A stretch of 64,000 bases of DNA from JBGPQJ01 sp963709295 (GCA_963709295.1 CAVPVW010000009.1:1-64000); one strand, 5' to 3'. Counted from the first letter of the stretch, positions 25,843 to 35,386 are shown. The notes: a model not told the origin generated them from the sequence alone. Made by a program: numbers and translations.

Positions 25843-26751
25843 ATGAATACTACTCCCCACATCACTTTGTTGGAATCAAAACGATGGACCGACTATGAAC
25901 TTCTGGATAGCGGAAACAGTTTGAAGCTGGAAAGATTCGGCCCCTATCGCTTCGTCCGACCGGAAGCTCAAGCGTTATGGAAGCCGGTATTGAATCCCTC
26001 TGCCTGGAGTGATGTCCATGCGACCTTCGTGTCCACCGGCGAAGAAAGTGGCGGACATTGGAAGGTGAACATACAAATGGATGATCGCTGGGAGATGAAG
26101 TATTCCTTGGAGCATCCGGTCCACGACCTCCGCTTCAGTGTCATGACCACGCCGGGTCGACACCTCGGGGTCTTCCCCGAGACCGCCGCGCATTGGGATT
26201 GGATGGCAGGTTTAATTCAATCAGCCGGCAGACCAATAAAAGTTCTGAATCTATTCGGGTATACAGGTTTGGCGACTTTGGCGGCTGCAGCGGCAGGCGC
26301 ATCCGTCACTCATGTTGATGCATCGAAAAAATCAGTCGGGTGGGCGCGTGAAAATCAAGCCCTCTCCGGGCTGGATGCCCGCCCCATCCGATGGATCGTG
26401 GATGATGCGATGAAATTCGTTCAGAGGGAAAGCCGGCGCGGTGTTCGATATGACGGGATCATCCTTGATCCGCCAAAGTTCGGCAGAGGACCCAAGGGGG
26501 AGGTGTGGGAGGTCTACAAGTCCCTGCCTGAATTATTGGAAAGCTGCCGGCTTGTTTTGAGTGAGATGCCGTTATTTGTGGCGCTGACGGTTTATGCCGT
26601 GCGCGCCTCTGCGATCCATTTATCCTATGCGCTGCAGGATGCTTTAAAAAATCAGAAGGGGAAGATCGATTCAGGCGAGCTCGTCTTGCGGGAAAAAAGC
26701 GCCGGCCGCCTGCTTTCACACGCTGTTTATTCCCGCTGGGAATCCTCTTGA
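25843..26751 (+). CDS. Class I SAM-dependent methyltransferase (RlmI/RlmK-like)
   Basis: 302-residue methyltransferase. The Rossmann core reads VLNLFGYTGLATLAAAAAGASVTHVDAS (motifs I and II), and motif IV is ILDPPKFGRG, the DPPKFG pattern of the RlmI/RlmK rRNA methyltransferase group. An N-terminal region of about 115 residues (GPYRFVRPEAQALW, MDDRWEMKY) carries no PUA signature that I can see. The substrate is probably rRNA, but this is not certain. ATG 25843 is chosen; an in-frame TTG at 25786 would add 19 unlikely residues. Divergent from mraZ. Confidence 0.75.
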   Translation: MNTTPHITLLESKRWTDYELLDSGNSLKLERFGPYRFVRPEAQALWKPVLNPSAWSDVHATFVSTGEESGGHWKVNIQMDDRWEMKYSLEHPVHDLRFSVMTTPGRHLGVFPETAAHWDWMAGLIQSAGRPIKVLNLFGYTGLATLAAAAAGASVTHVDASKKSVGWARENQALSGLDARPIRWIVDDAMKFVQRESRRGVRYDGIILDPPKFGRGPKGEVWEVYKSLPELLESCRLVLSEMPLFVALTVYAVRASAIHLSYALQDALKNQKGKIDSGELVLREKSAGRLLSHAVYSRWESS

Positions 26752-26764
26752 TCCGGGTGAAACG

Positions 26765-27034
26765 ATGTATAGCGATGTCATTCTATTTATTGTTCTGGCC
26801 TTTGTAGTGTATTTCGTTGGACATTACGGGCGCACAGCCGGTTGGTGGAGCTACCGCATCTATGTGTTTGGATTTACCTCGGTCGCGGGCTTGCTTTTTG
26901 CGATGGGTTTGATGAATTTCATGTTCCCGTTTCTATCGCTGTGGGGGAAGGCAGTCATTGCCGCTGGCGCGACGATCGGCGCAGTGGTTTTTTCATTGCT
27001 GCTGTTAAAAGTTTTATCAAAGAAAATGGAGTAG
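26765..27034 (+). CDS. Small membrane protein of unknown function
   Basis: 89-residue protein with three hydrophobic segments (about 4-23, 31-56, 60-83) and a basic KKME end. I do not recognise a family. It starts 13 bases after the methyltransferase and is followed by a strong terminator, so it is likely the second gene of that unit. Confidence 0.6.
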   Translation: MYSDVILFIVLAFVVYFVGHYGRTAGWWSYRIYVFGFTSVAGLLFAMGLMNFMFPFLSLWGKAVIAAGATIGAVVFSLLLLKVLSKKME

Positions 27035-27044
27035 TATAATTAAA

Positions 27045-27089
27045 AGAAGCGGACTCCTCAGCTCGAGTTGAGTAGTCCGCTTCTTTTTT
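27045..27089. terminator. Bidirectional terminator
   Basis: AGAAGCGGACT (27045-27055) pairs with AGTCCGCTTCT (27074-27084), with further partial pairing inside. T runs lie on both strands (TTCTTTTTTA forward, CTTCTTTTAATT reverse). It ends the 26765 gene and also the GH4 gene reading from the right. Confidence 0.85.
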
Positions 27090-27145
27090 ATTAAGAATAC
27101 ATTGTCCCAGTCAGGATAGTATCTCCAAAACCCAATAGGTGATTA

Positions 27146-28441
27146 TTATTTCCAGAATTGCGGCAGAAATTCCCGATGAGTTTCGAGCAAGTCATCCAGC
27201 ACGACCTGGACATTTTCTCCCCTGGGACCAATCGGATTGACCAACAATGCCTGGAAAGCTGCATCGCGATCGCCATGAACTGCCGCTTCAACTGTCAGTA
27301 ATTCGTAGGCCTTCACAGCAGCGATCAAACCAAAGCAGGCAGGCGGCAGCGGTTCGGTGGGGACGGGGGAGATCCCGCTCTTCTTCACCCTGGCCGGAAG
27401 CTCAAGCACCCAATCCGCTGGCCATTCTTTTACTGCTCCTGAATTGCGTGTATTCACGACGTGTATTTCATTCAAGTCGTTGTAATGCGCATTTAAGAGC
27501 TGAGTCGCTACCGTCGAGTAGTAAGCGCCGCCTCGTTTCATAAGATCGGCAGGAGGCTCATTCAGGTTGGGGTCTGCATAATCCCGAAGTAAATCCTTCT
27601 CGATTTCGATCACCTCTTCTCCCCGGGAGGGCGGCCAATTTTCCTGGGAGGCGAATTTCTTACCGGTGTAGTAAAAGTATTGAAGGTAATAGTTTGGTAT
27701 CATGCGCTGAATCTCCACCATGCGCGGATCCCACTCTGGTTGCTCTTCCGACTTTAATTCGGCGATATACGCTTGGATGACTTGAGGCCAAACATCCTCC
27801 CCGTCGATCGAGAATCCGCGATGCCAGGACAGGTGATTCAGCCCAAGGGTGTTCAGTTCCGCACGGGATGGGTCCACTTTTTGGCCGGTGGCGTTTTCCC
27901 AACCTTCGAGAATGCCCATCTTGGTTGTGATCGGTACATTACATACGCCCACGGAGGGGACATCTGCCGCGTACTTGCTCAACGCCTGGGTGACCAGGCC
28001 GGCGGGATTGGTGAAATTGACCAGCATGGCGCCGGGAGCCAATTCGCGCATGTCGCTGGCAATGCTGAGAATGACAGGGATGGTTCTCATCGCCTTCGCC
28101 ATACCGCCTATACCGGTTGTTTCCTGCCCGATCAGCCCATGACGCAGTCCGAGGTACTCATCCTTGACCCGGGCTTGCATCTGCCCGACCCGGAGCTGGG
28201 TGGTGACGTAAGAGGCTCCCTGTACTGCCTGGCGCTGGTCTGTCGTCAAGATAACCTTGAAGGGGGACCCTTTGGCTTTCACCATTCTTTGGGCAAATCC
28301 TCCGACGATCTCCAATCGTTGAGCGTCGATATCCATCAGCCAAAGTTCCTGGATGGGGAAGGAGGACAGCCTTTCCAGAAATCCGTTGACCAGCTCGGGG
28401 GTGTAGGTGGAGCCTCCACCAAAAACAGCGACTTTCAACAT
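27146..28441 (-). CDS. GH4 glycosidase (6-phospho-beta-glucosidase type)
   Basis: NAD- and metal-dependent glycoside hydrolase family 4 enzyme, 431 residues. The N-terminal Rossmann fold starts KVAVFGGGSTYTPELVNG. The GH4 metal site appears as VGVCNVPI (C167, N168), and NFTNPAGLVTQAL and NHLSWHRGF are also family marks. The CNVP form belongs to the 6-phospho-beta-glucosidase branch. GH4 enzymes work by oxidation-elimination in the cytoplasm. It ends a beta-glucoside import operon that has an ABC importer, not a PTS, so the origin of a 6-phosphate substrate is unclear. It is separated from the GH3 gene by 311 bases. Confidence 0.85.
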   Translation of the reverse strand: MLKVAVFGGGSTYTPELVNGFLERLSSFPIQELWLMDIDAQRLEIVGGFAQRMVKAKGSPFKVILTTDQRQAVQGASYVTTQLRVGQMQARVKDEYLGLRHGLIGQETTGIGGMAKAMRTIPVILSIASDMRELAPGAMLVNFTNPAGLVTQALSKYAADVPSVGVCNVPITTKMGILEGWENATGQKVDPSRAELNTLGLNHLSWHRGFSIDGEDVWPQVIQAYIAELKSEEQPEWDPRMVEIQRMIPNYYLQYFYYTGKKFASQENWPPSRGEEVIEIEKDLLRDYADPNLNEPPADLMKRGGAYYSTVATQLLNAHYNDLNEIHVVNTRNSGAVKEWPADWVLELPARVKKSGISPVPTEPLPPACFGLIAAVKAYELLTVEAAVHGDRDAAFQALLVNPIGPRGENVQVVLDDLLETHREFLPQFWK

Positions 28442-28607
28442 GGTTTATTTTCTCCCAGATAAATATTCTTTGCCGGTTGATGTTAATTGAAATCTGTGAC
28501 AGTTGTTATTTTAACCCGTTGTCATGAAGGAGGTAACGCAGACTTGCAGGTTTTGAAAAGTGTACTAATGTAAAAAACACAGGAAACAAATGGATTGATG
28601 CTGACAA

Positions 28608-28650
28608 GAAAAAAATTGCCAACAATGGTTTAGTGAACCATGACGGCAAA
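28608..28650 (-). terminator. Terminator after the GH3 gene
   Basis: On the minus strand TTGCC and ATGGTT pair with AACCAT and GGCAA (arms 28616-28620 with 28645-28649, 28625-28630 with 28636-28641) and TTTTTTTC follows. The rest of the 311-base gap 28442-28752 shows no coding signal; a possible -10 TAAAAT for the GH4 gene is present but its -35 is weak. Confidence 0.7.
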
Positions 28651-28752
28651 TTTATTATAACCTTATCACTGTCAACATCGGGAATACTGAAAGGCTAGGG
28701 CATACTATTGAACTTTTGCGACTAAGCCCAATACCGAAGGAAAAACTTATGC

Positions 28753-29718
28753 CTACCCCAAACTATGAACCTGCTTAAGAAATCCATCCACCATGTCTTC
28801 TGCCGGCATGGGAAGGGCTGCCTGCTGAAACATCAGTACGCTCACCAAAGGCATATCGTTAAACATTTCCATGATGTCCATGCCGATGGCGCCTTCATTT
28901 CCATAACGCTCGTCCCCGCCGCCGAACATTTTACGTGCTTCCGATTCCATCATGCCGTAAATGGGACCGAAGACTGCTTTACCGCGCGGGTCTGCCAACC
29001 ACTCACGGACGGTAGATTCCTTGTCGAGAATACAGGGCAGGCTCAGGGTCGATTCGAGTGAGACTGTCAGCGTTTGACGGATGTCCGCAGCAGAGGAACC
29101 GATCAGGATGTCGAAATCCCCTTCCTCGGTAATCCACTGTTTGTATTCGGGATGGTAGAAGGCAAAAGCGCGGAAGTCGAGCTGGATGGAGACAGATTTG
29201 GTCTCTCCCGGTTGCAGTTCCACCTTGGTGAAGCCTTTCAGCTCTTTTTCAGGCCGCACCAATCCGGATTTCTGGTCATGAACGTAGACCTGGACAATTT
29301 CCTTGCCTGCCACTTTCCCCGAATTGGTGACCTCCACGGAGACAGTCACACCGTCGATATCTTTGAAATTGGTTGCCGAGACCTTAGAATTGCTGTAGGT
29401 GAAGGTCGTGTAACTCAACCCGTAACCAAAAGGGAACTGGACGGGCATTTCTTTGGCGTCGTAGTAACGGTAGCCGATGAACAGACCTTCGCCGTAATGT
29501 ACTTCACCTGCACCGCCCGGCCAGTTGATGTGTGCCGGGGTATCGGAGAGTTTGAGCGGGAAGGTTTCAGCCAATTTACCGCACGGGTTGATCTTGCCAA
29601 AAAGAACATCGGCAATCGCCACACCGCCCGCCTGGCCCATCATCCAGCCTTCGAGCACAGCCGCTACGGCAATCAATCCATTCGCCCATTGCCACGGGTG
29701 CGCCATTGTTAAGCACAA
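28753..29718 (-). CDS. GH3 beta-glucosidase, C-terminal part (frameshifted)
   Basis: C-terminal half of a family 3 beta-glucosidase. Homologous sequence starts at about 29673 with IAVAAVLEGWMMGQAGGVAIADVLFG, the end of the alpha/beta sandwich domain. Then GYRYYDAKEMPVQFPFGYGLSYTTF leads into the fibronectin III-like domain (SVEVTNSGKVAGKEIVQVYV). The first dozen or so residues read from 29718 are out of frame with the true gene. The lesion is a 4-base tandem duplication at 29670-29677. Removing one copy joins this to the N-terminal part as one protein of about 761 residues, the normal size. Confidence 0.8.
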   Translation of the reverse strand: MCLTMAHPWQWANGLIAVAAVLEGWMMGQAGGVAIADVLFGKINPCGKLAETFPLKLSDTPAHINWPGGAGEVHYGEGLFIGYRYYDAKEMPVQFPFGYGLSYTTFTYSNSKVSATNFKDIDGVTVSVEVTNSGKVAGKEIVQVYVHDQKSGLVRPEKELKGFTKVELQPGETKSVSIQLDFRAFAFYHPEYKQWITEEGDFDILIGSSAADIRQTLTVSLESTLSLPCILDKESTVREWLADPRGKAVFGPIYGMMESEARKMFGGGDERYGNEGAIGMDIMEMFNDMPLVSVLMFQQAALPMPAEDMVDGFLKQVHSLG

Positions 29719-31042
29719 CCACAGTGTTGGGCTGAGCTTTGGCGACTGCTTTGATCAGCGCAACCTGCTGGTCGGTCAGGTCGAGATCCTGGCGGTCGTA
29801 GCCTTCGGATTCCTTGAAGGTAGGCAGGGCGATATAAAGCACAGCCACATCTGCGGATTTGGCAATGCCCACCGCCTGGTCGATCATTTCCTGGTGGAAT
29901 GTATTATCAATCGGGTAGCCTTCTGCGTATGTCATTTCAGCGTTCCCAGCCTGGGCTTGCAGTTCCTTGAATGGGATGGCTACCTTCGTCGGATTGATGT
30001 GCGAACTGCCGCCTCCCTGGAAATGTGCCTTTTCCGCCGAGCGGCCGATCACAGCGATGTGATGCGGGCCTTTGAGCGGCAGCAGACCGTTGTTCTTGAG
30101 CAGCACCATGCCTTCGGCGGCGATGCGGTGCGCCAGTTCGTGATGAGCGTCGACGTCGAAGGTTCCGCTTTTTGGCGTTTCCTTGGCTTTGAAGACGATC
30201 CTCAAGATGCGTCGCACCGACTCGTCAAGAACCGCCTCATCCAATTCACCAGAGCGGACTGAATCGACAACTGCTTTGACACGGCGTTCCCGTGGGCCGG
30301 GCATTTCCCAGTCGAGACCGCCTTTCAGGGCCGCGACACGGTTGCGTACCGCGCCCCAATCTGAGACCACCAGCCCTTCAAACCCCCATTCATTTTTTAG
30401 AATCTCAGTCAGCAGGTGGTAATGCTCGGACGCAAATGTGCCATTGACCTTGTTGTACGAGCACATCACGGTCCATGGCTTGGCCTGCTTAACGGCTTTT
30501 TCGAACGCTGGGAGGTAGATTTCTCTCAAGGTGCGCTCGTCCACATTGGCGCTGATACTGAAGCGCTGGAATTCCTGGTTGTTGACAGCAAAATGCTTAA
30601 GGGAAGTGCCAACACCCTTGGATTGAACCCCCGCGATGAAGCTGGCAGCCATTTCCCCGGCGAGGAAAGGGTCTTCAGAGAAATACTCAAAGTTGCGGCC
30701 ACCCAGTGGGGAACGCTTCATATTCACGCCTGGACCAAGCAAGACATCCACGTTAAGGGCAATACATTCTTCGGCTAACGCCTCGCCCATCTTGTGGACT
30801 AGGTCCACATCCCAGGTGGAGGCGGTACAAGATGCGGTGGGGAAGCAGGTGGCGGGCAGGCTATCCAATGCCATCTCGTGAACATTGGGCACGCGCCGGA
30901 CGCCGTGCGGACCATCCGATACGATCATTTCCGGAACATCCAAATGCTCGATGGGCGTCGTCGTCCATGAACTGGCACCGGTACACAGTGCAGCCTTTTC
31001 TTCAAGGGTCATTTGTGCGACGATGGATTTTATATCCTGCAT
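29576..31042 (-). CDS. GH3 beta-glucosidase, N-terminal part (frameshifted)
   Basis: N-terminal catalytic barrel of a family 3 beta-glucosidase that releases glucose from beta-glucosides. It opens MTLEEKAALCTG; the nucleophile is D228 in VVSDWGA; KHFAVNNQE and MCSYNKVNG line the active site; EGYDRQDLDL holds the likely acid/base Glu on the second domain. There is no signal peptide, so it is cytoplasmic and acts on imported sugars. Family sequence stops at MGEW near 29678, after which the frame reads non-homologous residues to 29576. See the C-terminal part for the repair. Confidence 0.85.
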   Translation of the reverse strand: MQDIKSIVAQMTLEEKAALCTGASSWTTTPIEHLDVPEMIVSDGPHGVRRVPNVHEMALDSLPATCFPTASCTASTWDVDLVHKMGEALAEECIALNVDVLLGPGVNMKRSPLGGRNFEYFSEDPFLAGEMAASFIAGVQSKGVGTSLKHFAVNNQEFQRFSISANVDERTLREIYLPAFEKAVKQAKPWTVMCSYNKVNGTFASEHYHLLTEILKNEWGFEGLVVSDWGAVRNRVAALKGGLDWEMPGPRERRVKAVVDSVRSGELDEAVLDESVRRILRIVFKAKETPKSGTFDVDAHHELAHRIAAEGMVLLKNNGLLPLKGPHHIAVIGRSAEKAHFQGGGSSHINPTKVAIPFKELQAQAGNAEMTYAEGYPIDNTFHQEMIDQAVGIAKSADVAVLYIALPTFKESEGYDRQDLDLTDQQVALIKAVAKAQPNTVVVLNNGAPVAMGEWIDCRSGCARRLDDGPGGRCGDCRCSFWQDQPVR

Positions 31043-31125
31043 AAGAGATTCCTTAATGGAATGAAAGCAGAACAGTTCTTAACCAACATAATATCTTTTT
31101 TGAAATTCACCTCAAGAGGGCTGAA

Positions 31126-31938
31126 TTAAACAGTTGAGAGATCCCACTCTTCATAGATCTTTGGAACATCGTTGATCAAACGTTGAGTGTAAGCCGCTTT
31201 CGGATGCAGTATCACATCATCGGCGGAACCACTCTCAACGATTTTTCCATGTTCCATAATATAGACGCTATCCGATACATAGTACGCCAGACCAATATCA
31301 TGGGTGATAAAAATCAACGTCATCCCGATTTCGTCCCTAAGTTTCATCAGATAATCCAGGATGGTCGCGCGGGAACAGGCATCGATCATCGAGGTCGGCT
31401 CATCCGCCAGGAGGATCTTCGGCTTTAATATGAAGATACGGGCAATCATCAGGCGCTGCATCTGTCCGCCGGAGAGCTCAAACGGGTACTTGTTCGTCAA
31501 TTCCTCGAACTTCAAATTTACAAAGCTGCACGCCTCTTTCATCAACTCTACTTTTTTCGCCTGTGGAAGATTTCCCCCGCCGCGCATGCGGATACAATCC
31601 AGGAGTACTGAATCGATCTTATGAAAAATATTGTATGAAGAGAAGGGATCCTGAAAGATCGCCTGAATATTCTTCCAGTATTCCTGTTTCTTTTTATTAT
31701 TACTGATATCGCGCTTAACGCCCTGGAAGTAAATCTCCCCTTCGGTCACGCTGATCAACCCCAATAGCATCTTTGCCAGAGTGGTCTTTCCGCTTCCCGA
31801 TTCGCCAACTATCGAGATGATCTCGCCCTCATAGAAATTGAAATCCACATGGTCGACGGCTAACGTTTTCTGGCGGCCGAATCCAAATACCTTGGTAAGC
31901 CCCGAGCCACTCAGGCATGATTTCTTTTCATCAGCCAT
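31126..31938 (-). CDS. Oligosaccharide/peptide ABC transporter ATPase (OppF-like)
   Basis: 270-residue ABC ATPase energising the importer. Walker A is GESGSGKTTL, the signature is LSGGQMQRL, Walker B is ILLADEPTSM, and the H loop is ITHD. Of the two ATPases it resembles OppF (no C-terminal Cys cluster). Its start overlaps the preceding ATPase gene by eight bases. Operon context (LacI, GH3, GH4) points to beta-glucosides rather than peptides, as for the Opp-type sugar importers of Thermotoga. Confidence 0.88.
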   Translation of the reverse strand: MADEKKSCLSGSGLTKVFGFGRQKTLAVDHVDFNFYEGEIISIVGESGSGKTTLAKMLLGLISVTEGEIYFQGVKRDISNNKKKQEYWKNIQAIFQDPFSSYNIFHKIDSVLLDCIRMRGGGNLPQAKKVELMKEACSFVNLKFEELTNKYPFELSGGQMQRLMIARIFILKPKILLADEPTSMIDACSRATILDYLMKLRDEIGMTLIFITHDIGLAYYVSDSVYIMEHGKIVESGSADDVILHPKAAYTQRLINDVPKIYEEWDLSTV

Positions 31939-32953
31939 TTTGATTAGCCTCCCTCTGGTAAATCTCCCTTAATTCCTTTTCAGGGATGATACATCGGTAT
32001 GAACGACCACCCTCAATATCGCGAAGACCGATAGAGAGCGCCTTGCATTCCGGCCGGACGTATTTGCACCGTTCAGCAAACCGGCAACCTGAAGGTGGGT
32101 TCTTAAGATTGGGCGGAACCCCGGGAATGGCGGCCAGTTTGACACCCCGCAGGCCTTGTTCAGGCACAATGATCGACCCCATCAGTCCTTTGGAATAGGG
32201 GTGGAGCGGATCAAACACCGCTTCCTTCGCGGTGCCCTTCTCAGCAATTTGTCCTGCGTACATGACCATGATATCATCGGTCACGTTGTAAAGTAGTGGA
32301 AGCTCATGGGTGATGAAGATCATCGATTTGATGAATCCCTGTTCCATCAAGGTGTTCAGCATCTTGATGACCAATTTCTGTGAAGTGACGTCGAGCGCAG
32401 ATGAAGGCTCATCGGCAATCAGCACTTTCGGAAAGAGGATCACGGAAATCGCAATCACTGTGCGCTGTTTCATTCCGCCTGAAAGTTCAACGGGGTATTT
32501 ATCCAGCACTTCGGGTGGAAGTCCAATGACATTACAGCATTCATCGGCAATTTCCCGGACCTCTTTCTTGGACTTATCGATTTCATGTGCCTGATAAACA
32601 TCTTCAATGATACTGATGACTTTCTGGGTAGGGTTGAGAGCGTTCATGGCGGCCTGGGGAATATAAGAAATTTCCGTCCCCAATATCGATTTTCGGACTT
32701 CATCCGGATCCATCCCGGTAATATTACGTCCGTCGATGATAATCTCGCCGCTTGTATAATACAGCGGAGCGAAGTAATAGCCCATCAGGCTGAGAGCCAG
32801 TGTCGACTTCCCGCATCCGGATTCTCCCGCTATTCCCAGTTTTTTCCCTTCCTCGACCTTTAGAGAAACGTGGTCAACCGCGTAAACATCTTCGTTATAT
32901 CGGGTGATATATTTTGTGGTTAAATCCCTGACCTCTAACATTATTTCTGCCAT
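31931..32953 (-). CDS. Oligosaccharide/peptide ABC transporter ATPase (OppD-like)
   Basis: 340-residue ATPase with Walker A GESGCGKSTL, signature LSGGMKQR, Walker B VLIADEPSSALDV and ITHE. The C-terminal part carries the OppD/DppD extension with CRFAERCKYVRPEC, the cysteine-rich patch typical of this subfamily, and IPGVPPNLKNPPSGC. It pairs with the OppF-like subunit as a heterodimer. Confidence 0.88.
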   Translation of the reverse strand: MAEIMLEVRDLTTKYITRYNEDVYAVDHVSLKVEEGKKLGIAGESGCGKSTLALSLMGYYFAPLYYTSGEIIIDGRNITGMDPDEVRKSILGTEISYIPQAAMNALNPTQKVISIIEDVYQAHEIDKSKKEVREIADECCNVIGLPPEVLDKYPVELSGGMKQRTVIAISVILFPKVLIADEPSSALDVTSQKLVIKMLNTLMEQGFIKSMIFITHELPLLYNVTDDIMVMYAGQIAEKGTAKEAVFDPLHPYSKGLMGSIIVPEQGLRGVKLAAIPGVPPNLKNPPSGCRFAERCKYVRPECKALSIGLRDIEGGRSYRCIIPEKELREIYQREANQNG

Positions 32954-32962
32954 AGCATTTAC

Positions 32963-34216
32963 CTATTCCCTTAGTTGCGGATTGTAGACCTGGTCGAGGC
33001 CCGTATTCATTAGATTCATCGAGAATGAAATCAGGGCGATGGTCAGGAGCACGGGGAAGTACGCCCACCATTTTCCCAGGATCTGTGCCTGGTAGATCAT
33101 CGCCCAGTTCATCATCAAACCCAAAGTTGGCACTTCAGTAGTTCTGGGTCCCAGCCCCAGGATCGATAACCCGGCTTCCGCCAGGATCCCCGAGGAAATT
33201 TGCAGAATCAGTGCCATGATGACATAAGAAGCGATGTAAGGGAGAACACTCAAAATGATAATACGTGGGATGGAGTGCCCAGAAAGCTTGGACAGATTGA
33301 TATGGTCTCGATTACGCAGCGAGGTTACCTGTGACCGCACTGCCCTGGCTGTCCATACCCAGGAAGTCAGCCCGATCACCACCGCGATGGTAAAGGCACC
33401 ACGTTTATCCTGTCCGATGCTATAGGAAATCAAGATCAACAAGACGAAGCTTGGGATCACTGTAAAGATATTGGTGAAGAACATGACGACGTCATCCACC
33501 CAGCCACCCATGTAACCCGCCATCAACCCAAGGATAAGACCGATCGAGGTTGCGATGAGACCTGCGACAACACCGATCATCAACGATGTACCGGTTGCCG
33601 AAACCAATTCGGTAAGTACATCCCGCCCGAAGTTATCAGTTCCAAGCAGTAACACTTTTACGTTCGCAACCTGGTTGATGTTCACAAAATCAGATTGGTT
33701 GATCATGCTGATCGGTTCCAGGGTTCCCGTTTGCGGGTTATTAACGGCGATGATCTCCCCCTCTGTGGACAGGAGTCCTTCAAGCGATTTGTCGAGCCTG
33801 ATGAAGTAATTTCGCTTGGCGTTCGTCATCCCGGGAATATTCTTTGTGGAGTCATAATTGCTTGCCCACAGCGCCATGAGTTTTTCGGTATTTGTGAGAT
33901 CGATTTCGCTTTCAGCTATCCCGGCTGCTATGAGCCATTCCTTCATGGCAAGCCGGTCCTCTTCACTTAATTTACTCGCTATTCGCCTGGCAGCGGCATC
34001 ATCCAGAAGAAGCGTATAAGTAGTAGAGGAATTGGTGCTGTCAAATACATTCACATAAATCCCGGGTGGGAAGAAAGTACCCTGGGCGATTATCTCCAAT
34101 GGCTCATTTGGTACGATCAATGGGTAAATGATCAACGTCAGAAGCACGAACATAAGAATTGAAAAACCAATGACAAATTTAGGAGAGCGAAAAACCTGCT
34201 TGAGCGTATGTTTCAT
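32963..34216 (-). CDS. ABC transporter permease (OppC-like) with long external loop
   Basis: Inner-membrane permease of 417 residues, longer than the roughly 300 usual for OppC. Helix 1 (about 14-34) is followed by an extracytoplasmic stretch of about 165 residues (YVNVFDSTNSSTTYTLLL through NNPQTGTLEPISM) before the conserved core LLGTDNFGRDVLTELVSATGTSL. The core has the EAA loop region (LSKLSGHSIPRIIILSVLP). The insertion may contact the binding protein. Downstream of the OppB-like gene by 14 bases. Confidence 0.88.
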   Translation of the reverse strand: MKHTLKQVFRSPKFVIGFSILMFVLLTLIIYPLIVPNEPLEIIAQGTFFPPGIYVNVFDSTNSSTTYTLLLDDAAARRIASKLSEEDRLAMKEWLIAAGIAESEIDLTNTEKLMALWASNYDSTKNIPGMTNAKRNYFIRLDKSLEGLLSTEGEIIAVNNPQTGTLEPISMINQSDFVNINQVANVKVLLLGTDNFGRDVLTELVSATGTSLMIGVVAGLIATSIGLILGLMAGYMGGWVDDVVMFFTNIFTVIPSFVLLILISYSIGQDKRGAFTIAVVIGLTSWVWTARAVRSQVTSLRNRDHINLSKLSGHSIPRIIILSVLPYIASYVIMALILQISSGILAEAGLSILGLGPRTTEVPTLGLMMNWAMIYQAQILGKWWAYFPVLLTIALISFSMNLMNTGLDQVYNPQLRE

Positions 34217-34230
34217 AACAGCCTCTCTCC

Positions 34231-35238
34231 TTATTGATCAGATTGAACCGCTTTTATGCGCGGGTCAATGAAGCCGTAAAGAATTTCGATGGTAAAGGTC
34301 GAGAGCAATACCATTAATGTAATGATCATGGTGGCACCTGAGATCAGCGGATAGTCCTGTCCCATAACTCCGTTTAGGAGTGTGGTACCGAGACCGGGGT
34401 AGCTGAAGACGATCTCCGCCACCAGCGCGCCGCCGACAATGGTACCGATGGCCAATGCCAAACCGGTGATCTGCGGAAGCATGGCATTCCTGAATACATA
34501 GCGGACGATCTTCCGATCTTTGATTCCCAGGAATCGGCTGTATTTTACGTAATCTGCATTGAGTTCATAAATAACCATCGAACGCATGCCGATCGCCTGA
34601 CCGCCGATGATGATCAACACAATCGACCAGAATGGCAGTTGATAATGGACGAACACGGATGCAAGATAGGGCAGGGTAAAACTGGGGATCATATCAAACC
34701 CATAGCCACCCGAGGTCGGGAGCCATTTTAATTGAACGGCAAATATGACCAGCAAAATGACCGCCATGCCAAATGCCGGAATGCTGCTTGCGAAAAGGCT
34801 TATGGGCATGAGAACTTTATCATAGCCTCCCTTAACATAAGCAGCCAATGCGCCGAGCAGGTTCCCGAGTATCCACCCGACGAGGATCGCGGGCAGCTGT
34901 AAACCCACCGACCACCAGACGGCAGATCCGAGAACGTCTGCAACCGTTCTGGGATACTGGCTGAAAGAAAAACCGAAATTGCCCTGGGCTACATTTTTAA
35001 CATAGATGAAAAATTGCACAAGCATGGGTTTGTTGGTTCCAAACAGTTCCGCGTATTGTTCATAAATCGCCTGAACCCCGGTTGCGTTGGTCATGCCCTG
35101 GGCCAGCCTTGCTACAATAGCCGATACAGGATCTCCAGGCATGAGGCGAGGCAGGATGAAGTTCAGCATGAAGGCAAAAACAAAAGTAACCGCGAACCAA
35201 AGCAGCTTATTAAGGATATACTTTCGGTATCCTTTCAT
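34231..35238 (-). CDS. ABC transporter permease (OppB-like)
   Basis: Permease of 335 residues with about six membrane helices. It begins YILNKLLWFAVTFVFAFMLNFILPRLMPGDP, the usual OppB opening, and has the cytoplasmic loop YVKYSRFLGIKDRKIVRYVFRNAMLPQ that docks on the ATPase. ATG 35238 has AGGAGG seven bases upstream. The gene is set apart from the binding-protein gene by a strong terminator. Confidence 0.88.
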   Translation of the reverse strand: MKGYRKYILNKLLWFAVTFVFAFMLNFILPRLMPGDPVSAIVARLAQGMTNATGVQAIYEQYAELFGTNKPMLVQFFIYVKNVAQGNFGFSFSQYPRTVADVLGSAVWWSVGLQLPAILVGWILGNLLGALAAYVKGGYDKVLMPISLFASSIPAFGMAVILLVIFAVQLKWLPTSGGYGFDMIPSFTLPYLASVFVHYQLPFWSIVLIIIGGQAIGMRSMVIYELNADYVKYSRFLGIKDRKIVRYVFRNAMLPQITGLALAIGTIVGGALVAEIVFSYPGLGTTLLNGVMGQDYPLISGATMIITLMVLLSTFTIEILYGFIDPRIKAVQSDQ

Positions 35239-35386
35239 CGCAGCACCTCCTGGCAAGATTTATAAAAAACATTATATCAAAAAGATGGCTGTCACTTTTC
35301 GCTCAATCTGGAAAACCTTTGGAATTGCTGATTCATGCCAAGTATGACCATGTACCAGTCATCTGCTCAAGACTTGGGATGATTAC

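Noticed and set aside
28468..28481. Third LacI-type operator upstream of the GH4 gene
   Set aside because: Only the central CCGGTT matches (7 of 14 positions), which is not better than chance.
28526..28571. Nine-codon frame after AAGGAGGT between the GH4 and GH3 genes
   Set aside because: Too short and on the strand opposite to both neighbours; no promoter or terminator supports it.
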